64,000 nt of DNA from Mermis nigrescens (taxonomy: Eukaryota; Nematoda; Enoplea; Mermithida; Mermithidae). The stretch covers positions 4,260,309-4,324,308 of the forward strand of contig JAVLUZ010000271.1 in the NCBI GenBank assembly GCA_036768485.1, written 5' to 3'. Below, in pieces: positions 41,872 to 58,380 of this stretch. Below the pieces are notes generated by a model. The model did not search any database. It worked only from the letters and a program-made list of their open reading frames with translations, and was not told where the DNA came from. Every line of letters starts with the position of its first letter. The stretch's first letter is position 1. A program made the position numbers and the translations under genes.

Positions 41872-44800
41872 TACACTACTTTTAATTAGCGTGATTTCAG
41901 TACATCAGTCAGTAAACACAATCAGTAACATGCCACAATAATGACAACAGTCCAAGAACGCGGAAAACAATATTGTTCTTAACATCAGCATTATCCTTTT
42001 TAAACAAGACAACCTTATTGACACCATCCATTTTCAAATTAAAACTGCATTAAGTTATTTCTTCTTAATGTGCAGTTCACTTATAATCAAGCACAAAAAT
42101 TTAACCAACGAATTCACATTGCAAATCCTCACTCAATCAATACACAAGCACAATGTGTTGTGACTTTTGAAATTGAAAACACCCAATTTTCAATTTTCAA
42201 ATTGAAAATTGGATCAATTTTCAAATTGAAAATTGGGTCAATTTTCAAATTGAAAATTGGGTGTTTGAATTTGCGATGAAGAAAATAATCAAAAGATAGT
42301 CACTTGGTTTATTTAAGCCGAGTAATAAAATAACGACCGTCCACCAATTCCAAACTAAACGCAACTAATCTGATCACTATGAAAAAGTTTTGAAAAATGA
42401 GCTTGCTAAGCGAGAGTTGTAAACCAAGAGAAACTTAAAGTTAAAACCTACCATTAAATTATGAGAGAATTATAAAAGATTTTAAACTTCAAGAAAATGG
42501 AAAAGGATGTTGGTAAATTAGAAGGCAAAGATTTTCGGCAAAAATTCAAAAACTTCACGCAAATATCAAATGTAAGGAACACTAACGCTTCGATTTGGTA
42601 GTAAAATAAATTTGTAGTATAGACTACATATTAACAACAAATGAATAGTGCAAACTTTACACAACTACTAGGTGTAGAGAATACTAACAGTTTACGGATT
42701 ATTAATGTACATGATTACAATAAAGCTGTATATCTTTGTCGACTTCTGTGCACAGTAGTGTGATTGCTGGTTCATTTTAAACCACTTTTGCAGGCAATTT
42801 ACATCAATTAAACGATAGCTCTCCATGTGCAAGATTTTGTGAAACATATTATAAACACGGCTAAGAAAGATTTAATTTTAATGCAACCCATTTAAGACAA
42901 AATTACATCTCTTCAATGATCTAAGGACACTTGAACATAATTTTTAAATCACTTTAGATTACTTTTGAGGGTAAACAAACTCACTTAATTGATGTCTCAC
43001 ATATGAATCCTTGAAAATTTCTTGACTTCAGTTACAAAGTCTCTGCAAGTCTATCGAATTAGGGTTAACACGTAACGTAAACTTTACACAAACACATAGC
43101 GTAAAGAATATTTTAGTCGGATTCGTAATTTTGATATTGCTCCGATATTTCTTTCAGCATTCATGGAAAAATGAGTCTCCATAATGTTTTAAAGTCAATA
43201 AACATTAGGTTTAAACCAATTTGTAATACTGCTGAGTGTAAGCAAGCGCGCCCAATTGACGTATATATTTCATTCCCTGTAAATTTTTATATCTCAGGAA
43301 AAAATTTCGATTTTTGCAATGCTCTAGAACAAAGGCTAACATGCAGTGTAAAAAATTACTCGGATATTATGATCAACATTCATGAAAAAATTATGTCTCT
43401 ACAATGGTCTGAGGACATATAAACAATGAATGTAAACTACTTTACATCACTGTTGGATGTAAACAAACGCGCCTACGTGACGTCTCACATTTGATCCTTT
43501 GAAAACTTCTAGGCTCCAAGAAAAAATTAGGTTTCAGGAATGCTCAAAAACGAAGATAAATATATATGTAGTGTAAACTTCATGTAAACACCTAGTGTAA
43601 AGAAGATTTTAGTCAGATTCGTAATTTTGATATTGTTCCGATATTACGATTAATATTTATGAAAAAATTAAGTCTACATAATGTTCTATGGGCAAACTAA
43701 CAATTGGTGTAAACTACTTTACAACACCGTAGAGTGTAAACATATGCGCCAGACTGGCATATCAAATTTGATTCCTGGTCCATTTCTAGACTTGATAAAC
43801 GTGTCCCTGACTCGTAACCGGAGAAGCAGGCAGAAAAAACAAGACAGAAACGCATTTAAAACTCCAAATTTTTGACTTTACACTCGCTAAATATTAATGT
43901 ATAGACAATTTGCTTTGACATGCACCCGATATCAAGCACTTTATTTTTATTCTATTAGACTTATCCCGACTTCTGGACGGAGAAAGTGGCGAACAAAAAA
44001 CGCAACAAAAACGTATTTTCCACCATTTAGAACACTGTAAACTTTAAAATTCCGTACCGAACTCCCCATTGAGTTTAAAGAAATTCGGTTTGGTACAATT
44101 TGTAGCTTTTAAATCGTAGTACATTCCTGTGTGCCAAAATTCTGTTGCACAAATTATTTGGCATGATTTATCAATCAAACTTCGGAAAAAACGTGTTTTT
44201 TAGCCCATTTTTACCTCTGATTTCGAACTTTACCCCCCATAAATAACTCAATATTGCGTTTTTTAAATGCGGTTTGCTGCGATGTTTAGCCCCTGTAAGG
44301 CACTTTATTAATGCTGTCTTCGATTTGCACTGACTCATAAGCGGAAAAATTTGGCAGAGAAATCTTAGTTAAAATCCATTTTTTTACACCATCCACTAGA
44401 GTGTAAACTTTAAACCCCAGGATCTAACTCATCATAGAGCATAGAAGACTTTGCTTATATGCAGAATGTAGCCCTTGATCCGCTCTACATTTCTGTCAGA
44501 AAACATTTTAAAAACCTCATAACCGGAGTTAGTATCGGACATAGGAAGGTTGAAAACTCGACCAAGAAGTGCTTTTTCACCCCCAGATTTTCGCACTCTT
44601 TACACTGCCGTTCGATAAATAATGCGAATTTCAAAAAACAAAAAAAGAGTCATCTGTAGAATTCATCCCTCTATTATCCTATTCTGTTCAGTCCTTCGAG
44701 TCATCAATACTCAGTTGTCCACATGCCGCAGTAAAAAGGTCCCAAAATTTGTCCTATGTTATAACGTTACACAAAAACTTTACACCTTCTTTACACAGTA

Positions 44801-44968
44801 AATTTCGAGTTTCAAGAAAAACAAAAAAACACGGGCAGCGAATTTTTTTATTATCTTTCTTTTAAAAAAAACCGCACCTTCCAGAAGTGTCCCGTTATAG
44901 CTGTAGGGTGGTGCCCAAGTGTTGGGGGTACCCAAGTATATTATAGGTACGCGCTAACGCGCTACCTA
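41872..44968 (+). repeat. 3.1-kb remainder of the duplicated unit (copy at 54928-58030)
   Basis: Apart from a few indels this is the same as 54928-58030, offset by 13,055-13,056 bp. It contains a palindromic cluster (42165-42262), family G sequence from about 42580, and the hairpin end near 44942-44968. Frames at 43171-43422 and 43681-43875 recur in the copy only because the DNA is duplicated. Confidence 0.88.
42165..42262. repeat. Tandem palindromes CAATTTTCAA-A-TTGAAAATTG
   Basis: Three copies of a 21-bp near-palindrome (10-bp arms around one base) separated by GGATC/GGGTC; repeated at about 55233-55320. Confidence 0.8.

Positions 44969-45042
<74 letters not shown>
44969..45042. repeat. 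(TA)n microsatellite
   Basis: About 74 bp of TA after the hairpin; the following 'agcaagaaaaaatgg' is a fragment of a family A terminus. Confidence 0.95.
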
Positions 45043-45045
<3 letters not shown>

Positions 45046-46916
45046 CAAGAAAAAATGGGGAGGTTTTTTAAGCGGCATGTGGACAACTCAGTATTGACTC
45101 GTCAAATAAATTAATGGCACAGATTTATAGAGGAAGGGATGCTCCAGAATGACTTTTTTTGTTTGTTGAAATTCGCATTAGTTCTCGAATGGTAGTGTAA
45201 AGAGTGAGAAAATCTGGGGGTGAAAAAGCACATTTTGGTCGAGTTTTCAACTTGTCTATGTCTGATACTAACTCCGGTTATGAGTTTTTAAAAATGTTTT
45301 CTGGCAGAAATGTAGAGTGGATCAAGGGCTACAATCTGCCTACAAGCAGACTTTTCTACTCGCAATAGGGAGTTAAGTCCTGGGGTTTAAAGTTTACACT
45401 CTAGTCGATGGTGTAAAAAACAGATTTTTACTAAGAATTCTCCGCTAGCTTTTTCCGCTCATGAGTTGGACTTAAATGAGTATAACAGTAATATCAAGCA
45501 ACTTCTAGGGGCTACACGTCGCAGCAAACCGCGTTCAAAAAAACGCAATATTGAGTTATTTATGGGGGTGTAAAGTTCGAAATCGGACGTGAAAAATGGG
45601 CGAAAAACACGTTTTTCCCCAATTTTGATTGGTAAATCATATCGAATAATTTTTGCAACAGAATTTTTGCACATAGAAACGTACTACGACTTGAAAGCTA
45701 CAAACTGTACCAAACTGAATTTCTTTACACTCAATAGGGGATACGGTAAGGATTTTTAAAGTTTACAATGTTCTGAATGATGGAAAATATGTCTTTGTTT
45801 GGGTTTTGTTCGCCTATTTCTCCAATCAGAAGTCAGGATAGGTCCAATAGAATGAAAATAAAGTGTTTTATATGGGGTGTATGTCATAGCGAATCGCGTA
45901 TGTCTAAACCAATATTAAGCGAGTGTAAAGTCGAGAATGGGGTGCTTTAAACAGGTTTTTGTCTTGTTTCTTTCTGCCAGCTTCTCCGGTTATGAGTCAG
46001 GGACATGATTCTCAAGTCTGTTAATGAACCTGAAACCAAATTCGATAAGCGATTTTGGCGCGTATGTTTACACTCAACAGTTCAGTAAAGTGGTTTAAAC
46101 CAATTTTAATTTATCCTTACTTTATGGAGACTTACTAAATTCATAAAAGTTGGTCGTAATATCGAAACAATATTAAAATTACGATTTTGACTGAAATCTT
46201 TTTTACACTAGGTGTTAACATATCGTTTACACTACATATTAATCTTCGTTTTAGAGCCTTGCGGAAACCTAATTTTTTCCTTTTGACTAGAAATTTTTAG
46301 GGAATCAAGTGTGAGAAGTCGGTTAGACACATTTTTTTACACAACAGTATTGTAAACTGTTTTACACCTAATGTTAATTTGTCATCAGACCATTGTTGAG
46401 ACATAGTGTCATTATAAATGTTGATTGTAATATCCGCGTAATATCAGATTTACGTATCCGACTAAAATCTTCTGTGCATTCTGTGTATGTAAGTAAACAC
46501 TGCATATGAACTTTTTACCTAGAGCCTTGCAAAACATAATATTTTTCTTAAATTCAAAAAAAACAATAAATCAAGTGTGAGATGCCAGTTGGGCGCGTTT
46601 GTTAACAATGAACTTTATCGGACTAAATAAGAGTCAGCGAGAAGTAAAATGACAAAACGTGAGATTATTTGTTGAAGTTGCATCATGGTCGAAGTAAGCA
46701 ACGATCAGAAGCGATAAGTGAATTCCAGCTTGAGCACAAAAAATAATGCTGCTTCGAACTTCAGCTAACTAATATTGCAAACGCGCGGAGTCGAAATATA
46801 ATTCATACACAATGCAAGTTTAAATTGCTAAGATGGAAGCAATACCTGATGACATTCGCTACAACACTGACAAAGACAGGAATAACTACTATTTTTCGCT
46901 AACAAAAAGTTGGGTA
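45043..46916 (-). repeat. Family G module, inverted copy
   Basis: Reverse complement of 38221-38530 plus 39450-40980, lacking the 0.92-kb insertion. It begins 'gcggcatgtggacaactcag' and ends at the family A element at 46917. Confidence 0.8.
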
Positions 46917-48184
46917 CTAGCAAGAAAAAATGCTCCGATGGAACAAAAAAAGGTAGAATATACTTCGAACAAAGAATTATCAAGGACGTAAAAGGAAGGA
47001 ACTAGAAAACGCTCCTATCTACAAATGTCACAAAATTTGCTAAGAAATTTCCTAAACAAAGAAAAAATGAAAGTAAGTAAATCAAAGAAAAAACCTACCT
47101 GTGCCTAAAACTTCAAGATCTGCTGAAAATCAGACTTTTTCTAAGCAACGCAAAAATCGAAGTATATTCTGCGGCCTCAAAAAAATAGGTGAAACTTCTC
47201 ATATTGTCCACCATACAGTGGGCGGTTCCAAAATTCTGAGGGGGTTTTCAAATTGGAATATTGACCTTAAAAATTGTGCTATGGCGAAGAAAACACCATT
47301 TTTGAACGTTTCTTGTCGAGCTCTATCTATTGGTACCTACCAAAAAAACCCAAAAAGAGCAGAAAGAATTAAAAGATTGAATTCTGGAGGTATTGTTGGG
47401 TATTTGCGTTTTCTTGTTGGGTATTTTGTCTTGGGGTGCATACTCCCCAAACCCTCTACGTCTAGGTATGGTGTCCAATGCCTAATATAAAGCTTATAAA
47501 ATAAATCTCAAATCTGCGTTTTCGCTAATCACTTGCAACGTTAATTTATTCGATATTATGGCTAGATAAATATTACAAAAAGTTATTTCCTATGATTATT
47601 TGCGATACCGCAACGAAAGACTGTGATTTCTATATAATGCATGCGTCTATTCAGTACTCTTCTGGCGTTTAATCCCACCAGACCACCCGGAATTCGTTCC
47701 AGCCCATGTAAACTGATAAGCGTTAGGCATTAGAGGTTAGGGGTATGCACCAGTGTTCAATCAGAAACGTCGAAAATTGCCGTTTTTCCAACATATCATA
47801 ATTACTATTTTTTGACCCAGAAAAATATTGCAACATGGCGCTGCTCAGCTATGGCGATATCTGCTTTTGCAGAGTGAGTGGTTCAGTTATCTAGCCCATT
47901 GTTTTATCTTTGTTCGACAGGATGCTGCTTTCTTCTGCAGGCCGTAGAATATACTTCGATTTTTGCGTTGCTTAGAATAAGTCAGATTTTTAGTAGATCT
48001 TGCAGTTTTAGGCACAGGAAGGTTTTTCTTTGATTTACTTACTTTCATTTTTTCTGTGTTTAGGAAATTTCTTAGCAAATTTTGTGACATTTGTAGATAG
48101 GAGCTTTTTCTAGTCCCCTCCTTTTACGTCCTTGGCAATTCTTTGTTCCAAGTATATTCTACCTTTTTTTGTTCCATCGGAGCA
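46917..48184. mobile_element. Family A MITE, long form, right end truncated
   Basis: Begins 'ctagcaagaaaaaatgctcc' after 'gta'. The right terminus stops at 'ttccatcggagca' and passes into 'atatat' and the next family A copy. It includes a family B repeat on the plus strand (47211-47482). Confidence 0.85.
47211..47482 (+). repeat. Dispersed repeat family B, copy 7 (nested)
   Basis: 'atacagtgggcggttccaaa' start, 'accatttttgaacgtttctt' middle, 'acgtctaggtatggtg' end. Confidence 0.8.
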
Positions 48185-48191
48185 ATATATA

Positions 48192-49549
48192 CTAGCAAGA
48201 AAAAATGCTCCGATGGAAGATGGAACAAAAAAGGTAGAGTATACATACTAGCAAGAAAAATGCTCCGATGGAAGATGGAACAAAAAAGGTAGAATATACT
48301 TGGAACAAAGAATTATCAAGGACGTAAAAGGAGGGGACTAGAAAATGCTCCTATCTACAAATGTCACAAAATTTGCTAAAACTCAGAAATTTCCTAAACA
48401 AAGAAAAAATGAAAGTAAGTAAATCAAAGAAAAAACCTACCTGTGCCTAAAACTGCAAGATCTGCTAAAAATCAGACTTTTTCTAAGCAACGCAAAAATC
48501 GAAGTATATTCTGCGGCCTGCAGAAGAAAGCAGCATCCGGTCGAACAAAGATAAAACATTGGGCTAGATAACTGAACCACTCACTCTGCAAAATCAGATA
48601 TCGCCATAGCTGAGCAGCGCCATGTTGCTATATTTTTCTGGGTCAAAAAATAGTAATTATGGTATGTTGGAAAAACGGCAATTTTCGACGTTTCTGATTG
48701 AACACTAGTGCATACCCCTAACCTCCCATGCGTAATGGCTATCAGTTTACATGGGCAGGAATAAAATCCGGGTGGTCTGGTGGGATTAAACGCCAGAAGA
48801 GTACTGAATGGACGCATGCATTATATAGAAATCACAGTCTTTCGTTGCAGTATCGCAAATAATCATAGGATATAACTTTTTTGTAATATTTATCTAGCCA
48901 CAATATCGAATAAATTAACGTTGCAAGTGATTAGCAAAAACGCAGATTTGAGATTTATTTTATAAGCTTTATATTAAGCATTGGACACCATACCTAGACG
49001 TAGGGGATTTGGGGAGTATGCACCCCAAGGCAAAATACCCAACAAGAAAACGCAAATACCTAACAATACCTCCAAAATTCAATTTTTTAAATCTTTCTGC
49101 TCTTTTTGTGTTTTTTGGTAGGTACCGATAGATAGAGCTCGACAAGAAACGTTGAAAAATGGTGTTTTCTTCGCCATAGCACTATTTTTAAGGCCAATAT
49201 TCCAATTTGAAAACCCCCTCAGAATTTTGGAACCGCCCACTGTATGGTGGACAATATGAGAAGGTTCACCTATTTTTTTCAGAGGCCGCAGAATATACTT
49301 CGATTTTTGCGTTGCTTAGAAAAAGTCTGATTTTTAGCAGATCTTGCAGTTTTAGGCACAGGTAGGTCTTTTCTTTGATTTACTTACTTTCATTTTTTCT
49401 TTGTTTAGGAAATTTCTGAGTTTTAGCAAATTTTGTGACATTTCTAGATAGGAGCATTTTCTAGTCCCCTCCTTTTACGTCCTTGATAATTCTTTGTTCC
49501 AAGTATATTCTACCTTTTTTTGTTCCATCGGAGCATTTTTTCTTGCTAG
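48192..49549 (+). mobile_element. Family A MITE, long form, with partly duplicated left end
   Basis: The terminus 'ctagcaagaaaaa' occurs twice (48192 and 48248), each followed by 'gatggaagatggaacaaaaaaggtagagtata'-like sequence, a local 56-bp duplication. The right end 'gcattttttcttgctag' is followed by TA. Confidence 0.85.
48985..49248 (-). repeat. Dispersed repeat family B, copy 8 (nested)
   Basis: Same nested position and orientation as in 36931-38220. Confidence 0.8.
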
Positions 49550-49660
49550 TACCCAACTTTTTGTTAACAAAAAATAGTAGTTATTCCTATCTTTGTCAGT
49601 GTTGTAGCGAATGTCATTAGGTACTTAGCAATTTATACTTGCATTGTGTATGTATTATAC

Positions 49661-50337
49661 TAGGAAAAATCTACCTAAAGTCGCAAAATCTACTAAAAAT
49701 CAGACTTTCTCTAAGCAACGCTAAAAATCGAAGTATATTCTGCGGCCTCTAAAAAAGTGTCTTTTTTAATAATGTTCGAAGTTTCAGATAAGAGTGTACG
49801 ATAATCTATCAAGGTTACTTTTATAAATTGCTGGCACCTGATTGATAGAAAACTAAGAGGTATTGTATTCAAAGTTGTTTTATTTTGTTATGAGCATTAT
49901 AGCAAGCAAAGCAGGGGCCGATGGATTAGTGCACACAATCGTTTCGGGCATGCTAGTGTATCTACATTTAGTCTGTTTCAAGTCAACTTACGCGTTTCCT
50001 ACTGTTTTAAACCAACCATGTCTCCAATTGTCTTCGATGTTTGCTATTTCATTCAATTGGCTTAGAAGACTGTTAGTTTACTCAATATCATTTCCCATAG
50101 CTACTGCATAGCTAACGTGCTGCTTTTTCAATCATTTTTATGGTTAAATATTTATTTTAATCTGTTGGCCGCAGAATATACATCGATTTTTAGCGTTGCT
50201 TAGAGAAAGTCTGATTTTTAGCAGATTTTGCGACTTTAGGTAGATTTTTCCTAGTCCCCTCCTTTTACATCCTTAATAATCCACAATTCCAAGTATATTC
50301 ATCTTTTTTGTTCCATCAGAGCATTTTTCTTTGCTAG
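49661..50337 (-). mobile_element. Family A MITE, short form, left-truncated
   Basis: Starts inside the terminus at 'ctaggaaaaatctacctaaa'. The interior is inverted relative to 41112-41871 ('tcccatagctactgcatagc'). Right end 'ctttgctag' then TA. Confidence 0.8.
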
Positions 50338-50889
50338 TACCCCACTTTTAATTAGTATGATTTGAGTACATCAGTCAGTAAACACATACAGTAACATGCC
50401 ACAATAATGACAGCAGTCCAAGAACACGGAAAACAATACTGTTCTCAACATCAGCATTATCCTCTTCAAACAAGACAACCTTACATTATTTTAACAGATC
50501 AAAGTTTTTCAGCATTAACTTTACGCAAATATCAATTGTAAGGAACACTAACGCTCAGATTTGGAAGTAAAATAAATTTGTAGTATAAACTACATTTTAA
50601 CAACAAATGATTAGTGCAAACTTCACACAACTACTAGGTGTAGAGAAAACTAACAGTCAGATTCTCAATTCTGATTTTACGTAGAACATTTTGAAAAAAT
50701 TAAGCTCCCGCAAGGCTCTAGAACAAGAGTTAATATGCAGTGTAAACTTTACACAACCACAGAGTTTAAAGAAAATTTCAGTCGGATTCGTAAATCTGAT
50801 ATTACGATCAACATTTATGAAAAAATTAAGTCTCCACAATGGCCCAAGGACAAATAAATATCAGATGTGTAAACGTAGACTCAAGCTAC
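50338..50889. repeat. Partial copy of the duplicated unit, with internal deletion
   Basis: 'ttttaattagtatgatttga' onwards matches 41873 onwards, then jumps to sequence like 42540-42700 and to family G words. Confidence 0.7.
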
Positions 50890-52005
50890 GTTCACTTCGC
50901 TTACTTAACCCGAATCTCAAGCTTATGCGCTCACACAGGGGTTCTCGCCCTTTTTAGGAGGTCGATCACCAGCCGGCGATTCGGGGGTAAGCGGCCCGGC
51001 CTGTTCAAGGTAGCCCGGCCCTCTACGCACGCACCTAGTGAAACTTACTTACTTAACCCCTTTGAGATTAAGTACCTAATTGAAGTAAGTTCCCTGGAAA
51101 CCTAATTGAGGGCTCAAAACCATCATTATTTAACTTGTTTTGGACCGAATTCCGGCGCTTGAAAATATTAAGGGTTCCTAAGTATAGTGTAGCACAAGGA
51201 CATAATTCAACAGCATGGAAATTCAACCGAGCCCAGCATCGTTAATTAAATAATTAATTTTTACAATATTTTTCGGACAGAAAAATTATGAAGCAATTAA
51301 ATAGCGACAGCATGGCGGATACATGCTGCCGACCGTCGTGTTACGCTAATCGGGTAAAATCAAACAATGTAATTAAACGAGGGCACAAAGCCCTGCCAAA
51401 GGCATACAACTGATGCCAATTCGCACAAACACGAATGATTAAAAACAAAGCGTACGGCGAAAAGAAGCGTGCACACTACGCAGGAAAACTAACAGACGAG
51501 TTCTGCAGCCAAGCAGGCAAGAAGGCGCGTACGGAGTCTGCTCACGTATGGCAACGAAAAGAAAAAAAGATACGCTCAGTCCGGAAGCTGGCGGAGAGGC
51601 TCTCAGGCTCAAAAACTAATTGTAAAATGTAAAATCTTAAAGTGCCGTCAAAACTGCGCTCGCACGCAGTTTTAACTGACGCGGAAAAAGAGGCGTAACA
51701 ACACGAACCAAGAGATATGAAAAGGATCTATGAATACGACAATAGGCCTATGGGCAAAAGCTTACGGTAAAGGTATGTACAAACGAGACAGGCACAAATA
51801 TGAGACACACACATATGATCTTTTAACACACGTAAGATATGATAACACACATATCAATGCGTACTCAAGTCGCATTAAGCCCGAGTGCCCATTTTCCTAT
51901 CCCGGATTTTGATTGAAAATATGTGTGGGAATGGAATGAAAAATATGATAATTTTTAGGGGAAGGTGGTCCGGGCGACTCACTTAAGCGTTGCGCTTAAC
52001 GGTCG
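50890..52005. other. GC-richer island without recognised gene
   Basis: Base composition changes sharply ('agccggcgattcgggggtaa', 'gcggcccggcctgttcaagg', 'gtccgggcgactcacttaag'). Short frames (51435-51632, 51730-51912) match nothing I know. A perfect hairpin TTAAGCG-TTG-CGCTTAA lies near 51984-52000. Possibly a solo LTR or other element of unknown class; I cannot show ends or a target duplication. Confidence 0.45.
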
Positions 52006-54927
<2,922 letters not shown>

Positions 54928-57900
54928 TACACTACTTTTAATTAGCGTGATTTCAGTACATCAGTCAGTAAACACAATCAGTAACATGCCACAATAATGA
55001 CAACTGTCCAAGAACGCGGAAAACAATATTGTTCTTAACATCAGCATTATCCTTTTTAAACAAGACAACCTTATTGACACCATCCATTTTCAAATTAAAA
55101 CTGCATTAAGTTATTTCTTCTTAATGTGCAGTTCACTTATAATCAAGCACAAAAATTTAACCAACGAATTCACATTGCAAATCCTCACTCAATCAATACA
55201 CAAGCACAATGTGTTGTGACTTTTGAAATTGAAAACACCTAATTTTCAATTTTCAAATTGAAAATTGGATCAATTTTCAAATTGAAAATTGGGTCAATTT
55301 TCAAATTGAAAATTGGGTGTTTGAATTTGCGATGAAGAAAATAATCAAAAGATAGTCACTTGGTTTATTTAAGCCGAGTAATAAAATAACGACCGTCCAC
55401 CAATTCCAAACTAAACGCAACTAATCTGATCACTATGAAAAAGTTTTGAAAAATGAGCTTGCTAAGCGAGAGTTGTAAACCAAGAGAAACTTAAAGTTAA
55501 AACCTACCATTAAATTATGAGAGAATTATAAAAGATTTTAAACTTCAAGAAAATGGAAAAGGATGTTGGTAAATTAGAAGGCAAAGATTTTCGGCAAAAA
55601 TTCAAAAACTTCACGCAAATATCAAATGTAAGGAACACTAACGCTTCGATTTGGTAGTAAAATAAATTTGTAGTATAGACTACATATTAACAACAAATGA
55701 ATAGTGCAAACTTTACACAACTACTAGGTGTAGAGAATACTAACAGTTTACGGCTTATTAATGTACATGATTACAATAAAGCTGTATATCTTTGTCGACT
55801 TCTGTGCACAGTAGTGTGATTGCTGGTTCATTTTAAACCACTTTTGCAGGCAATTTACATCAATTAAACGATAGCTCTCCATGTGCAAGATTTTGTGAAA
55901 CATATTATAAACACGGCTAAGAAAGATTTAACTTTAATGCAACCCATTTAAGACAAAATTACATCTCTTCAATGATCTAAGGACACTTGAACATAATTTT
56001 TAAATCACTTTAGATTACTTTTGAGGGTAAACAAACTCACTTAATTGATGTCTCACATATGAATCCTTGAAAATTTCTTGACTTCAGTTACAAAGTCTCT
56101 GCAAGTCTATCGAATTAGGGTTAACACGTAACGTAAACTTTACACAAACACATAGCGTAAAGAATATTTTAGTCGGATTCGTAATTTTGATATTGCTCCG
56201 ATATTTCTTTCAGCATTTATGGAAAAATGAGTCTCCATAATGTTTTAAAGACAATAAACATTAGGTTTAAACCACTTTGTAATACTGCTGAGTGTAAGCA
56301 AGCGCGCCCAATTGACGTATATATTTCATTCCCTGTAAATTTTTATATCTCAGGAAAAAATTTCGATTTTTGCAATGCTCTAGAACAAAGGCTAACATGC
56401 AGTGTAAAAAATTACTCGGATATTATGATCAACATTCATGAAAAAATTATGTCTCTACAATGGTCTGAGGACATATAAACAATGAATGTAAACTACTTTA
56501 CATCACTGTTGGATGTAAACAAACGCGCCTACGTGACGTCTCACATTTGATCCTTTGAAAACTTCTAGGCTCCAAGAAAAATTAGGTTTCAGGAATGCTC
56601 AAAAACGAAGATAAATATATATGTAGTGTAAACTTCATGTAAACACCTAGTGTAAAGAAGATTTTAGTCAGATTCGTAATTTTGATATTGTTCCGATATT
56701 ACGATTAATATTTATGAAAAAATTAAGTCTACATAATGTTCTATGGGCAAACTAACAATTGGTGTAAACTACTTTACAACACCGTAGAGTGTAAACATAT
56801 GCGCCAGACTGGCATATCAAATTTGATTCCTGGTCCATTTCTAGACTTGATAAACGTGTCCCTGACTCGTAACCGGAGAAGCAGGCAGAAAAAACAAGAC
56901 AGAAACGCATTTAAAACTCCAAATTTTTGACTTTACACTCGCTAAATATTAATGTATAGACAATTTGCTTTGACATGCACCCGATATAAAGCACTTTATT
57001 TTTATTCTATTAGACTTATCCCGACTTCTGGACGGAGAAAGTGGCGAACAAAAAACGCAACAAAAACGTATTTTCCACCATTTAGAACACTGTAAACTTT
57101 AAAATTCCGTACCGAACTCCCCATTGAGTTTAAAGAAATTCGGTTTGGTACAATTTGTAGCTTTTAAATCGTAGTACATTCCTGTGTGCCAAAATTCTGT
57201 TGCAAAAATTATTTGGCATGATTTATCAATCAAACTTCGGAAAAAACGTGTTTTTTAGCCCATTTTTTACCTCTGATTTCGAACTTTACACCCCCATAAA
57301 TAACTCAATATTGCGTTTTTTAAATGCGGTTTGCTGCGATGTTTAGCCCCAGTGAGGCACTTTATTAATGCTGTCTTCGATTTGCACTGACTCATAAGCG
57401 GAAAAATTTGGCAGAGAAATCTTAGTTAAAATCCATTTTTTTACACCATCCACTAGAGTGTAAACTTTAAACCCCAGGATCTAACTCACCATAGAGCATA
57501 GAAGACTTTGCTTATATGCAGAATGTAGCCCTTGATCCGCTCTACATTTCTGTCTGAAAACATTTTAAAAACCTCATAACCGGAGTTAGTATCGGACATA
57601 GGAAGGTTGAAAATTCGACCAAGAAGTGCTTTTTCACCCCCAGATTTTCGCACTCTTTACACTGCCGTTCGATAAATAATGCGAATTTCAAAAAACGAAA
57701 AAAGCGTCATCTGTAGAATTCATCCCTCTATTATCCTATTCTGTTCAATCCTTCGAGTCAACAATACTCAGTTGTCCACATGCCGCAGTAAAAAGGTCCC
57801 AAAATTTGTCCTATGTTATAACGTTACACAAAAACTTTACACCTTCTTTACACAGTAAATTTCGAGTTTCAAGAAAAACAAAAAAACACGAGCAGCGAAT

Positions 57901-58030
57901 TTTTTTATTATCTTTCTTTTAAAAAAAACCGCACCTTCCAGAAGTGTCCCGTTATAGCTGTAGGGGGTGCCCAGGTGTTGGGGGTACCCAAGTATATTAT
58001 AGGTACGCGCTAACGCCGCTACCTATGATA
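54928..58030 (+). repeat. Second copy of the 3.1-kb duplicated unit
   Basis: Nearly identical to 41872-44968 and ends in the same hairpin (about 58001-58027) but with only a stub of TA. Confidence 0.88.
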
Positions 58031-58380
58031 TATATCTACTATATATTTTTGAAAGTTTGTTTGTTTGTATGTATGTTCGTATGTTTGTGCCGGGTTGGCT
58101 CCGGCCCAATGAAATTTGGTGGGCTGATAATATTTTGGGCCGAGGTCGGTCCAATGGGGGAAGGAGCCGTAGCGACATTGAAATTCGACCAATCACAGCC
58201 GTTCACCCTATGCAGTAGTGAAGCGGCGTATCTTCCCGTGCTATAAGTATATGCGTTTTCGGGATATTGCCGATTTTTCTGGTACCAAACCGGTTAACAA
58301 CGGTTACTCAACTCCACCTTGTAAGCATAGTCGTTTTACACTCACCCACCAATGTGTTATGCGGGATGCCCTCCTACGTT
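58031..58380. other. Intergenic with GTTTGTATG-rich start
   Basis: A short GTTTGTTTGTATGTATG tract is followed by moderately GC-rich sequence with no domain. Confidence 0.5.

Noticed and set aside
43171..43875. Frames of 83 and 64 codons conserved between 43 and 56 kb
   Set aside because: Identity comes from the recent DNA duplication, not protein constraint; no domain, and they lie in family G repeat.
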